From the NCBI GenBank assembly GCA_025769875.1, contig JAGFNK010000039.1, forward strand, positions 62,001 through 126,000: 64,000 nucleotides of DNA. The letters are read 5' to 3'. Numbering within the stretch: position 1 is the first letter of the stretch; each line of letters opens with the position of its first letter. Positions 1-10,439 of this stretch are shown here, in pieces. The position numbers and the translations under genes were made by a program. This DNA comes from Russula earlei (Eukaryota; Basidiomycota; Agaricomycetes; Russulales; Russulaceae). The notes beneath the pieces are model-generated. The model had not been told where the DNA came from and searched no databases. It worked only from the letters and a program-made list of their open reading frames with translations.

Positions 1-338
1 GTATTGCTTTATAGTGTGTTCTACAGTTATTAGAGTTAGTCTAATAACGCGTTGTAGGGTCTTTAGCATCATGTTAGTGCCTATTGTAGAGCACTTAGGG
101 TCGTCCTAAAGGGTCCTTAGGGAGGCTATAATACTGTCCTTTATTGCTAAAAGGGTTGTCATTAAGTAGGGCTTGCTGTATGTTGATTGTGCTGAGAATC
201 ACTCGCGTGACAATGCGTGCGTAATATTGTGGACACCTCTACTCACCCCTTTTGTCCATGTGAACAGGGTGACACCATAGAGGCTGGGTTTCCTCTCATA
301 AGGAAGGGTCCTTCAAGGGCCCTAAATGGTTCATGACA
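1..338 (+). repeat. 3' part of a ~963-bp LTR (LTR family 1)
   Basis: This stretch matches the 3' third of the LTRs at 8631-9594 (same strand) and 6538-7500 (opposite strand) almost base for base. It ends in TGACA at 334-338, the terminus shared by all three copies. The 5' part lies outside the window. The LTR end abuts a fragment of a different transposon ORF. Confidence 0.85.
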
Positions 339-540
339 CCTCCTTTCATCCCATTGCCCTGCTGGGTTATAATGTCAATGAGCTCAAGATCTGATTCAGT
401 AACTGGGACCTGTGCATGACACATGAGAGTTGGAGGTTCATCATCATCATCAACTTCTTCAACAGTGGCCTTCCTGGATACCTTGGAAAGGTTCTGAATG
501 TGAGACCTAGTGGCTTTAGACTTCCATGCCATAGTATAGA
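339..540 (-). pseudogene. N-terminal fragment of a DNA-transposon protein
   Basis: A minus-strand reading from about 532 begins MAWKSKATRSHIQN and runs into an acidic stretch (VEEVDDDDEPP). I associate this lysine/arginine-rich start followed by an acidic linker with the N-termini of basidiomycete DDE-transposon proteins, but this is recall and not a confirmed match. The frame runs into the LTR end at 338, so the fragment is truncated. Confidence 0.4.
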
Positions 541-1237
541 GTGCAGGGAGGGCTTCAATCCTCTACTTTTCCTTGTCTCATGGTTAGGAAGGTCACATGT
601 TTGGTCACATGATGTGGCCAAATTGTGTCAATGCAATTTCTTGACCTTGTCCCCAATGCATTGAAATTAATACATAAAGTGTTTAGAAACAAGTTTCCAA
701 CTTCAAAATTGGGACTCTTATTATTCCTTCAAATGTATAATATTGCAGAAAGTGTTCTCAGAGACCTTTTCATAGGCATCCTATCTATAGTTTTCAGGAC
801 TTAGAATTGCAAAAGGTATAATGTGGCAAGTGTTGAAGCCATTGCAAAAGTGGGTTGTTTTGCTTACATAACCACATGCTGGCAATGAATGACACCTACC
901 TTAGGGCAATGTGATTGCCATGTGTGTTGCATCTGTCACAGTGTGTTTGAGAGTCCTGAAGACTAACATGTTTAAGGCATGCAATGAGGACATGGGTTTC
1001 ATCTGGACATATACTGTACTATATTACCCTGTACATTTGTCACCCCTGGTCATTCATCAGGTACTCTCAGGTCACATCAGTCACAGTGCTGTTTTCAAAG
1101 TCTGATTCATCCCTTGTGAGTCTGTGAAGATGGTTGAGGCAGTGGGCAAAGTCTTTTAGGCTACATACTGTATTTTATACCTAAAATATCACACTCACAA
1201 CCATTAAGTGAAGAATCTATATAGCTCAAAGTCAGTA
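541..1237. other. no gene seen; CpG-poor transposon-like DNA
   Basis: No reading frame of recognisable protein character was found on either strand. The stretch is AT-rich and poor in CpG, like the transposon DNA on both sides, so it is probably the 3' untranslated part of the decayed pogo-like element. Confidence 0.6.
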
Positions 1238-4105
1238 CTAAGGAGTGTGTGGATTGTACAGTGGGTATCCATAGGGAAAATATGGATGTGGGACTGCAAA
1301 GTGGTTGGGCATGCTTAGGGATGGCAGCTCATGAGCAGAGAATGTTGTGTGAGCAGTGCTGGTGTGTGTTGGATGGCTTGGGGCAGAGCTTGTCACCTGG
1401 CTGTGCCAAGAGGGTCCAGGGAAAAGGTCAATGAAGCATGGATTTTCCTTCAGTTCTGGATGGTCATGAAGGTGTTCTTTGATGCAAGTGACAAGATCCT
1501 TCATATTCCCTTCTGTTGAGATTTGGAGTGCTCTGGAAAGTGCAAGAAGATTGTCCTTTTTGTACCATGACATGGGTACATTGAATGTATGAGATTGCAC
1601 CTCATCAACGATCCTGGCATTTCATGCAGCTGCATCAGCAATCCTTTGAGCATCTCACTCAGCCTCAGCCCTCTCCTGTGCTTTCTATTTGACCTCTTCA
1701 GTCTCAAATTGTGCCCTAAGCTCTGGCATGGTTACAAAATGAGCCTTGATCTTTGTTGAACCACAAAGTCACTTTTTGGAGGGGTTAATGATCTTTATTT
1801 GTGCTTCTCTCAACTGACACCAGGCAAGTGTGCAGTGTGCATTCAAAGCAGCAATTTCAGAGTCTTTCATCTAAATCATTTGCTTCAGTACAAAAGTTTG
1901 TGACCAAAAGCCAAGAAGCTCCTCAAGAAGCTTGTCTCAGTCCTTTGTCTCATCCTGTGTGAGTGTAGCCTGGGTGCATGGACTGTAAAGGATGGTACAG
2001 GCTTGTTTGGAAGATGAACAGGTTGTCAATGAAGAGGTGTCCAGCAGGAAACAGTGTATGATGGGGCTAGTTTTAGCTGCTGGTGTCAAACATGAGGGGG
2101 ATGATGGGGAGTGGGAGGGACAAGGGGAGCATTGGTCAGTGTTTGCACCAGCCATGTGGCTGTCATTGTCACTGTCACCCTGATGTGTGCTGTCAGTACC
2201 AATGCTTGCACTGGTCAAGTCCAAGTTCTGCCACCAATTAAATTCTGGATCCTCTTCCCACTCATGATTATTGGCCTCCATTTCTTCATCCTCCCATTCA
2301 TCATCCACCACCATCTCCATGTCATCACCATTGGGGAAATAGTCTGAGTCTGAGTCAGAAGAGAGCTTGATTGGGTATGAGGAGGGTACATTTGTGGGAT
2401 GGGAGACTGGGACATTTGCTTGGGTTGAGTACACATTGCTGGGGGCAAAGTCCTCCTCAGTGAAGATGTTTGGATTCAAGGGATGGAGGCCAGCATTCTT
2501 GAACACACTTTGGATCAGTTCTGGCTTCATGACTTTATTGTGTACCTTCATATACTCATCAATAACAGTGTACTGGTCAATTCTTTCATTGAGACCAGAA
2601 GCTCATCACAGTTCTTTGCCCAAGCAGTCTGTACATGATTGAGGATGCTGACTGTTGAATCGCGCAGTGATAAGGTAGATTAGATCGTAATAGATCTAAT
2701 AAAAATGATATTCAGTTTCTGTGAGACGAAACTATTGTGTCATATTTACCTAATAAAACTGATACTACAACGCGTAATCAGCTACTGATAAGATCGTGAG
2801 ATAGTAAGTACTTACTTCAGTTTCTGTGAGACGAAACTGAAGTATCTACTGTATGTACGATGCTCTTAAGTATCTGAGAGTGTCCCTAATTATTTTGTCT
2901 ATAGTAACTATCAAATTGTTTTCACAATCGCTATGTGCTAGCTACCGATTGTCTTAGATCATACTATCAATTTTGTTATTGTACGCATTTCAGCAACTGA
3001 TCTGAAACGCTTATGTGGTCCGGGCCTGTGGGCCGCCCAGATAGTTTGGGCCAACGCGTCAATGCTTCGGCTACTCTTTATCTCAACACTGACATCAAGC
3101 AGCTGGAGTTTATGGGTGGTCTTCAAAGGCAGTGCAATAAGGATGATCTTGCATTGGTCATAAAACTGGTAGATGGCTGACTTTATACAGGTGTTTCATG
3201 GGAATCATGTCCATCAAGGAGCAAGACAATCAGCTTTGTGTGATCAACATGTTTCAAGAGCACGAATGGAATAAAGCACTTGGACATCCAGTGCTTGCTG
3301 ATCTTGTGATCTGTCCAACCACTGCTTGAGCAAGCAACACTGCAGGGCTTCATAAGTCATTCTCTTCTCTATTTGAATATTTATGGCAACAAACCTGCCT
3401 ATCTCACCTAGTAACTGTTGGATGTCAGGCATGGGCCTTCTGAGAGTACAAAATATGGTGGAGCAGCCCTACCAGCTGCATTCACCACTTCAATAATGGT
3501 CACTAGCTCAAGGTTGTCACTATGTTTACAGTATCAATACCTCCATTTCTAGAGGTGCTTGGGCAGGATGAAGCCATAGGTCTCAATCAGCTTGATGATT
3601 AAACCAGTAAGGTGCAAGACATTCAATTTATTAAAGTTTTAACCCCATGCAGGGTCAAGACAAGTAGCCTTCATGACAATGAGAATGTCAGCATGATGCT
3701 GTTTGAAGTGCTCATGCCAATGTCAACCAGGGTGTTTTCCTGAAAGATCCCTTGCATGTGCATGAAGACCACCAGCATGGAAAGGCTTGCCAGATATTGC
3801 AGAATAATCAATCCATTCTAGCAACACCTTTTCCTGTTTGGTGTCCACCAGTTGGCAGTTGGCTGCAGCTGTTTTTCAGCTTTGATGACAGTTATGAAAC
3901 CTGTCTCCCAATGTGGTTCACCTAACCTAAAGAATGAAGATAATGGATATGCATCATAAAATGGTACATGCAGCATCACAAACACCATGAGCTCTGGCAG
4001 CAGCTGCTAGAGTCTAGGTTCCATCATTAAGACTGCAAAGGGCCTTTTGCATGCATTGTTCATAATGTGGATCCTGGGACAACATGAGTTCATTCAAGCA
4101 TGTGG
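1238..4105 (-). pseudogene. decayed pogo-like DDE transposase (copy B), split by a solo LTR
   Basis: Read on the minus strand, this stretch is collinear with the intact transposase at 51434-53533. A psq-like helix-turn-helix comes first (about 4060-4100, MQKALCSLNDGT), then a CENP-B-like segment with HARDLSGKHPG (about 3760-3850). A late DDE block with PLKTTHKLQLLDV lies near 3110-3160, the HVQTAWAKNCDELL segment near 2600-2640, an acidic linker at 1937-2551, and a C-terminal SAP-like segment with CIKEHLHDHPEL near 1430-1520. Stops and frame changes are scattered throughout, for example near 2590. The 436-bp LTR at 2653-3088 separates LDVS from ILNHVQ. CpG is nearly absent, as expected of an old methylated copy. 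I found no terminal repeats for this copy. Confidence 0.8.
2653..3088. repeat. solo LTR (436 bp), TSD CTGAC
   Basis: The block runs from TGTTGA to TCAACA and is flanked by the direct repeat CTGAC at 2648-2652 and 3089-3093. Removing the block and one CTGAC joins the transposase frame on both sides. TGTTG/CAACA ends and a 5-bp TSD are typical of Copia-type LTRs. It contains two copies of a CAGTTTC-GAAACTG stem-loop (about 2717-2740 and 2818-2840). It keeps CpG dinucleotides while the surrounding transposase has lost them, so it is younger than its host. Confidence 0.88.
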
Positions 4106-4109
4106 TGGT

Positions 4110-4140
4110 CATTCTCACGATCACATGCATCGTGAGAATG
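4110..4140. repeat. perfect 12-bp inverted repeat at a transposon/host junction
   Basis: CATTCTCACGAT (4110-4121) is followed by a 7-nt loop and its exact reverse complement (4129-4140). To the left is CpG-poor transposon DNA; to the right is CpG-containing DNA of host character. It may be a fold-back formed during excision or repair, or the terminal hairpin of an unrecognised element. Confidence 0.7.
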
Positions 4141-4182
4141 ACAACCCGATTGAACTCCCCTTGTGTCCGATTAGTTTCACTG

Positions 4183-5160
4183 ATGTCCCGACATCACGAT
4201 TTCCCTACACTGCGCTTACATCCAGATGAAACCTGTGTCCCCAGTGCCCACCATGAATGTGTTAGTCTTCAGGACTCTCGAACGTTCCATGATGGATGCA
4301 ACGCGCATGGCAATCACATTGCCCTAGATGCTGCCAGCTTTGGCATGGTCCTGAAGATTGCGACAAAGGGGGGTCACAATGACACCTTGGATATCCCTTC
4401 ACGTGCTTCACGGCGCACCAAAAGATGTCGCATGAATGATGATGATGTGGAGTTCTTAGGGAATTCTTTCAGAAATGGTGCTCGTTGTGCAGGGGTCGCG
4501 ATCAACGCGGATGAAAGGGGGACGATGACATGGCCCGTGCCTTCGTCGGTGTGAACCATTCGTCCTTCTATGCGCGACATTTCACCCATTCTTTTCTCTG
4601 CAAAAACAGGACCTGCTGAAGTGCATTCACCATTTTACAAGCCAATATTATGCAGCGCGGGGTCTGCTGTTCCATCAGTCACGTGCATACAGACGTGAGG
4701 TGAGGCAAGGTAGGGCAAGGGTTGCCCAGGCCGCGGATTCAGTCGCGGATGCCGACAATCCCTTGGCCGAAGGTGTGGGACAGGGTGGAAACGAATTGTG
4801 GAATGACGAGGACATTACAAAGAACAAAGAGTTCAGCAGTGGGAAATGTCGAACGTTCCCGGAGAGCAATCTAGACATGTACAAGGCATTTGACGGATCA
4901 GCGCTAATCGCCATTGGTATGCCACGTATTCCATTCGCGTGCGTGATGCTAAACGATAAAAAGGCATGTTGCTCCAAGAGCACGTATCGATCCTACTAAA
5001 TCCTCATGTCCCCCTTGGCTGGGAAGAAGAGATGGAGGCGGCTGGTCTTCTTTCCGAGGAAGAGAGCGCTGTTTTGGAGAACAGGAATTCAGAAATCGAC
5101 AGGTCAGGCGATGACGAAAATGCGTTTGAAATCGTTTCCAGCGACAGCGACGAGGACTGA
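4183..5160 (+). CDS. unidentified three-exon protein gene, possibly 5'-truncated
   Basis: Three segments join in frame through GT-AG introns: 4183-4548, 4610-4916 and 4964-5160, giving about 289 residues. The start is only the first in-frame ATG inside non-transposon DNA, so the true 5' end may have been lost at the junction near 4140. The middle exon begins DLLKCIHHFTSQYYAARG and is followed by a basic stretch. The last exon has GWEEEMEAAGLLSEEE and an acidic tail ending SDSDED. The layout (Trp-Pro, an LL-IH-YY-RG helix, a basic segment, an acidic tail) looks like a conserved nuclear protein. I cannot name the family. The frames and intron phases are consistent, so I think it is, or was, coding. 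It converges on the uL13m remnant. Confidence 0.5.
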
Positions 5161-5635
5161 AAGATGTAACGCATTCAAACCATCATGCCATTATGAGTAA
5201 ACCTAACTTGGTTATCGAGTAATCTCTACAGTATAACAGCAAGTCAATCCTCAAAGAGCTTATCGCTAATAATCGGAGGTATAGTTGTCCAGACACATTG
5301 AATTTGTATCGTACCAAAAGCGCGTTATAGTTCACATAACACCCGTAGTCTTTACCGATAACCTTCTTCGACAACCTTCAGGCCAACACGACAATGGAAT
5401 GTGGAAGGGGTATTTTTTTTTTCAGGGATTTGGCTGTGTATGCGACATGGGTAGCTAGGGTGTGTAGAAACAGAGGCCGTACACATTCATCATGAGGAAT
5501 ATTGGCCACCGATATTCCAGGCCTTGACCAGTACACATATCTTGGAGTCTGGTCGTGACATGACAGACATTGGGATGGCCAAAAAGCCGAGGCAAAGTCT
5601 CATGAGGTGGGCGAACCGTTTCGGGACCCATCCTC
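5161..5635. other. intergenic region between convergent host remnants
   Basis: No further gene was recognised. Part of it may hold a last exon of the uL13m remnant if the GTGAGA at its apparent stop is used as a donor, but no conserved C-terminus could be matched. Confidence 0.5.
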
Positions 5636-6071
5636 TCACCGCCGGAGGATGTTTTTCTGGAAGATGCTCATGTCTGGGCCATCGAAAATCCGCAACCTCT
5701 CCAATCGTCTTTCACGAAGCTTATTCTTGGGTAGCATGCCTGATACTTTGCGAATGACCTAAGAACATTCATCGTCAAACGGTGATGCCAAAGCGAGACA
5801 AGAGAATGATGTACTTCTTGTCCATCATCTCCTTATATTTAATCTCCTTCAAGCCTCCAGGATAACGCGTGTGCTTTCGATACAGAATTTGATCTGCCTT
5901 CCTCCCAGTAGCATTGATATGGCCGGCGTTCGTCACAACCACATAGTCGCCACAGTCGACTATCTCCTACGGTCATATTTTGAGGAGACAACTATTGGAT
6001 AAATAAAGGAAACGCACCGCTTGGGCCATAAATTGACTTATGCTTCCCCATGAGCAAATCTCTTTTCTTAT
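5636..6071 (-). pseudogene. mrpl23: mitochondrial ribosomal protein uL13m, 5'-truncated remnant
   Basis: Three minus-strand exons encode the C-terminal two thirds of a uL13 (L13) protein: 6018-6071 (LLMGKHKSIYGPS), 5815-5959 (VDCGDYVVVTNAGHINATGR, then HTRYPGGLKE) and 5636-5758 (SGMLPKNKLRERRLERLRIF). The first intron is a regular GT-AG of about 58 nt, spliced G|TC to give SVDCGDY. The second junction is out of frame by one base: the exon ends ..AAGAA|GTACATC where a further G would restore both codon and donor. Upstream exons are absent; the MULE terminus begins at about 6126, some 55 bp beyond the first exon seen. The last exon ends CGGCGGTGA, which may be a stop or a splice donor. uL13m is essential for mitochondrial translation, so an intact copy is probably elsewhere. 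Confidence 0.75.
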
Positions 6072-6537
6072 CTGCAGTATGCAAAACATCCTACATCATG
6101 CTCATTTAGCTAAGTGCAGTGTTATCAGTTGCGTACTTTACTTTTAGCAGTGGTTAGATGATCAAAAATTACTATAAAAGGCAATTGGGTTGGCAAGATA
6201 ATCGGGGCTTCAATCATGTGTGTAAATGACACCAAAGTATTTTCTTAATCACTTATTTAATCACTTATTTATTATGTATCTGGAAAATAAATTACAATAC
6301 AAATAAAGATTTTCTATTGTAAGGATCAGCAGAAGATGAGGCCACTAGAATAGGTGGTGGTCCAAGTCTGAAAGGACCTGGTGCAAGGGAGGTGGTGGCA
6401 TCTGAGGGAGGGGGGTTCCAAGGGGGGTTCCAAGGGAGGGGGGTTTGAGATGGTGGTTCCCTGAGGGCACATGTGCACACATTCATGGTGGCAGATGTTG
6501 CATCAGGCTTGGTGTGCTTGCCCAACCGTTTGCCCCC

Positions 6538-7500
6538 TGTCATGAACCATTCTCTGGAGAGTGCCCTGAAAGGACCCTTCCTTATGAGAGGAAACCCAGC
6601 CTCTATGGTGTCACCTTGTTCACACGAGCAAAAGGGGTGAGTAGAGGTGTCCACAATATTGCGTGCGCATTGTCACATGAGCGATTCTCAGCACAATCAA
6701 CATACAGCAAGCCCCACTTAATGGCAACCCTTTTAGCAATAAAGGACAGTATTAGGGCCTTCCTAAGGACCCTTTAGGATGACTCTAGGTGCCCTACAAT
6801 AGGCACTAACACAGTATCAAAGACCCTACAACATGTTATTAGACTAACTCTAATAACTATAGAACGAACTATAAGGCAATACTAAGGACCTTAATAGAAG
6901 TATTAGGGTTGACTCTAAGGACCCTAATAGAACTATATAAGGGGCCTTATAAGATAACACTATTCCCTAAACCAAACTACAAGTCCTCAAATGACCGGCC
7001 CTAAACCAACTAACAGAAAATGAATCAGGGGCTTGCACATGTACTAAAGCAGTGAACACATGGACAGTAAAGGCTCTTACTCAGCAAGAGAAGCCTTCTT
7101 ACTCAGCAGCTTACTGAGCATGACTGAGCATGCTCAGTAAGTGCACTCCAACGTCTTACTCATCACTCTATTATGCTTGATAACAAGGTTATGACTCATT
7201 CCCTATTTAGCAGTTCTCTTGTAGTATATAAGCGCTCAATAAAGTAGCGGACAGTCCCCAGACTGTCCATTTGTTTATTTCACTCTCCATTCCTGGGATA
7301 CTCCTTTAAGGACCGTCCCCTTGTGACTATTCTGGCTTCCTCTCTCGTACCTGCTCAACTTTACCAGTAACCATACCCCTCTGGTATTTGTTACTGCTCT
7401 GGACTTTACTTCTTGCCCACACTGTCTTGGACATTTATTGACTCGTCTTTGAACTAATCCCTCGCTCTTGAACTGGATTGTTCAACAGTGAGTCTTGACA
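6538..7500 (-). repeat. solo LTR, family 1 (963 bp), TSD CCCCC
   Basis: On the minus strand the block runs TGTCAAGACTCACTG...TTCATGACA. It is flanked by CCCCC at 6533-6537 and 7501-7505. The uninterrupted MULE copy near 44,811-44,845 reads straight across this point, which confirms the insertion. Internally it has a TATATAAG box-like motif near 7236 and a palindrome GAGCATGCTC near 7125. It forms a long inverted repeat with the LTR at 8631-9594. Confidence 0.93.
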
Positions 7501-7539
7501 CCCCCAGTGTACAGATCATTATGAACATGGCAGTGCTTT

Positions 7540-8420
7540 TGTTACACCATTTTCCTTTTACGTTTACTTCTTACCTTTGCTATGGACTGCTTGCTTCCAT
7601 ACGTCCCTTTACTTACTGGTCTTGTGATCTCTTACGTCTTGTGATCCCTTCTGTGCTATCATGTGATCCATACACATCCAGGTAACACTGGATTGCTGTT
7701 ACTTTCCCTTTGTTTGGTTCTCTTTCCATTTATATTCACTTCTTAGTTTTGACTGTGCAATGCTGCGCACTTATTGTGCAGCACAGTTACTTGGTTCTGA
7801 CTCATTCGTGGCCTCATTTCTATGACTCCTACTTATTATGACTCCTACTATACTAGTAGCACAGTCAAAGCACAGCTATTGCTGCGCTTCTCCTGTATAT
7901 ATAAGCTCAGTACTTTGTGACCAAAGCCCTAAGCTTGGTCTCTTGTAGAATCCAACCTACTCTTGTCCAACATATTCTCCTGCAACCCACTTCACTCTCA
8001 CAAACTTAAAACACAACTACCTCTCCATTTCATCAACTCTCAACACACCATCCACCATCTACTCTTCGCCTTTCCCTTCCTTCCCTAAGGGTCTCTCTTC
8101 ACTCTCCTGAGAAGAGCTCTCCTCCTTTAAGACCTACCTTCCTCTACTCTCTCTGCATTGTTTGAGGTCCCCAATGGACTTGAACGCATATAGCTAGTGG
8201 AACCAGCCCTAGTCTATCCCATTACAAACTTACCCTAGCTTCTCAACGGACCGAGTTGTACTAGGAAGGGTCTATTGGCCATAACCTGTTTAGCATAAAA
8301 CACTTCGACCGCTGCAGGGATCCTTACTCATTATACACAGGAACCAGCCCGTTTCTTGAACACCTCTTTATCATCAACTTGTTTTCCGCTTGCGAACTGA
8401 CACGGCTAGTTACTGTGACA
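7540..8420 (+). repeat. solo LTR, family 2 (881 bp), TSD GCTTT
   Basis: The block starts TGTTAC and ends GTGACA, and is flanked by GCTTT at 7535-7539 and 8421-8425. The MULE paralogue at 44,840-44,880 reads GAACATGG..GCTTTCCCTTA without interruption. A TATATAAGCTCAG promoter-like motif lies near 7897, followed by CCCTAAGCTTGGTCTC. The solo LTR inside the pogo element (53622-54116) carries a nearly identical TATATAAG..CCCTAAGCTTG module. Confidence 0.93.
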
Positions 8421-8630
8421 GCTTTCCCTTAGCAATGCCAATGCTTTGTGCTGTCAGTCCCCATGCATCAGGGAGACTGGTCCATTGTTTTGGGCCCTGT
8501 TTGACACCCATACACTTGGCTGTCTCCATCCATGTATGCTGATTGGGTGCAATTACCTCCTTATCAGGTAAGACCTTGAAACCTTGAATTATATTAATTG
8601 CAGCTGCCAAACTGTATTTGATGGCCTGTG

Positions 8631-9594
8631 TGTCAAGACTCACTGTTGAACAATCCAGTTCAAGAGGGAGGGATAAGTTCAAAGATGAGTTGATAGATGT
8701 CCAAGATGGCATGGGCAAGAAGTAATGTCCAGAGCAGTACCAAGTACCAAAGAGGTATGGTTACTGGCAGTGTTGAGCAGTTACACAGGGAAGAGGCCAG
8801 ACTGATCACAAGGGGACGGTCCTTAAAGGAGTATCCCAGGGGTAGAGAGTGCCATAAACAAATGGACAGTCTGAAGACTGTCCGCTACTTTATTGAGCAC
8901 TTATATACTACAAGAGAACTGCCTAATAGGGAACAAGTCATAACCTTGTTATCAAGCACAATAGACAGATGAGTAAGAAGCCGGAGTACACTTACTGAGC
9001 ATGCTCAGTCATGCTCAGTAAGCTGCTGAGTAAGAAGGCTTCTATTGATGAGTAAGAGCCTTTACTGTCCATGTGTTCACTGCTTTAGTACATGTGCAAA
9101 GCACCTGATTCATTTACTGTCAGTTAGTTTAGGGCCAGTCATTTGAGGACTTGTAGTTTGGTTCAGGGAATAGAGTTGCCTATAAGGTCCCTTATATAGT
9201 TCTATTAGGGTCTTTAGAGTCAACCCTAATACTTCTATTAAGGTCCTTAGTATTGCTTTATACTTTGTTCTACAGTTATTAGAGTTAGTCTAATGACACA
9301 TTGTAGGGTCTTTAGTATCATGTTAGTGCCTTTTGTAGAGCACTTAGAGTCGTCCTAAAGGGTCCTTAGAGAGGTTATAATACTGTCCTTTATTACCAAA
9401 AGGGTTGCCACTAAGTGGGGCTTGCTGTATGTCGATTGTGCTGAGAATCGCTCATGCAACAATGCATGCATGATATTGTGGACACCTCTACTCACCCCTT
9501 TTGTCCATGTGAACAGGGTGGCACCATAGAGGCTGGGTTTCCTCTACTAAGGAAGGGTCCTTCAAGGACCCTCTCCAGGAAATGCTTTGTGACA
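8631..9594 (+). repeat. LTR, family 1 (964 bp), discordant flanks
   Basis: This copy runs TGTCAAGACT..TGACA and matches the LTR at 6538-7500 end to end in opposite orientation. It has no target-site duplication: the left flank (CTGTG) is MULE copy B, and the right flank (GCCAG) is Copia polyprotein sequence. The simplest reading is recombination between two LTR copies that lay in different hosts, joining MULE DNA to Copia DNA. Confidence 0.85.
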
Positions 9595-9828
9595 GCCAGT
9601 GATGTGAACAACAGGAAGTTGACCTCTGGTTTTGTCTTCATGTTGGCAGAAGGGGGGTGTGACACCACTTCCTGTGCCAAAAGGTCGAAATGCAAGAGAT
9701 CAATCTTGCATACACCCCAACCAAGGATCAGGTTGCTGATGTCTTGACAAAGGGACTCAGCAGGGAGAAACATGAACATTTCATGAAGGAGATGGGAGTG
9801 AATGCACACCACCAGGGCTGAGGGAGCA
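9595..9828 (+). pseudogene. Ty1/Copia polyprotein C-terminus (RNase H tail), fragment
   Basis: In frame pieces read SDVNNRKLTSGFVFMLAEGG and, after a frame change, TKDQVADVLTKGLSREKHEHF with a stop near 9820. These match the RNase H SD..DRRSTSGYVF motif and the ..ADILTKAL..KF end of Copia polyproteins. A purine-rich tract (AGGGCTGAGGGAGCA, 9814-9828) directly precedes the LTR, in the polypurine-tract position. Gag, protease, integrase and most of the reverse transcriptase are missing. Confidence 0.85.
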
Positions 9829-10080
9829 TGTTGGACATGCAGCCAACCAGTGGCATGTGTACAGACAAAGCTGGACCATATGTGTAAATATTTGAATACT
9901 TGTTGTCCAATTTTTCCCTCAGTCTTTCATACACAAGACTGAGGTCAGTACAACACCCCTTTTGCCACTCTCCCTAAAATCTAATACCATACATAGTGGC
10001 AATCCTTTTAGGTTAGCTTACTAACTAATACAGTCTTTCATACACAAGACTGAGTGACAATCCTTTCAGCTTCAACAACA
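9829..10080 (+). repeat. Copia 3' LTR (about 252 bp)
   Basis: The LTR begins TGTTGGACATGC right after the polypurine tract and ends TTCAACAACA, giving TGTTG/CAACA inverted termini. It contains two copies of a CAGTCTT..AAGACTG stem-loop (about 9920 and 10032). The matching 5' LTR is not in the window. Confidence 0.75.
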
Positions 10081-10439
10081 TCATGCTGCATGGCATGACC
10101 CATGAGGCCATTTTCATGTGACAGCTTCTCTCTCAAACCCAATTCACACAATCTAATCCAACAACAATATTCTGTGACAATGATGCAGCATCAAAACTGA
10201 AGACCAAATCTGGCACTCACACATAAAACGCATCCAGATCAAGTACCACTACATTAGGGAACAAGTCCTTGCAGATGAAGTATCAATTACAAGAGTACAC
10301 ACTAAAGGCAACATTGCTGATATCTTCACCAAACTGCTTACTCAACCCAACTTTATCTGACATGTCTTCTACTTGGACTCCACAACATCAAACATTGAGG
10401 TGACTCTGACACTGAAAGGGTGTTGGTGTTGAGGGGGAA
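10081..10439 (+). pseudogene. second, different Copia polyprotein C-terminal fragment
   Basis: Broken frames read CDNDAASKLKTKSG, HIQIKYHYIREQV and HTKGNIADIFTKLLTQP, the classical end of Copia RNase H (D..H..IRYHFIRE..GEI....ADIFTK). At least one stop interrupts it. A GTTGAGGGGGAA polypurine tract sits just before the LTR at 10440. It differs in sequence from the Copia fragment at 9595, so two Copia families meet here. Confidence 0.82.

Larger units (their letters stand above)
6126..8630 (-). mobile_element. MULE copy B, 3' end only, interrupted by two solo LTRs
   Basis: The sequence 6126-6537, 7506-7539 and 8426-8630, with the two LTRs removed, is collinear with 44419-45060 of the larger MULE. 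It starts at the CAGTTG..ACTTTTAG terminus and contains the TTAATCACTTATTTAATCACT motif. It encodes the last ~190 residues of the MULE protein (GFKVLPDK.., then DPYNRKSLFVL). It stops at 8630, where another LTR begins. No N-terminal or catalytic part is present. The paralogue at 44.4-45.1 kb serves as an empty-site reference for both LTR insertions. Confidence 0.8.
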
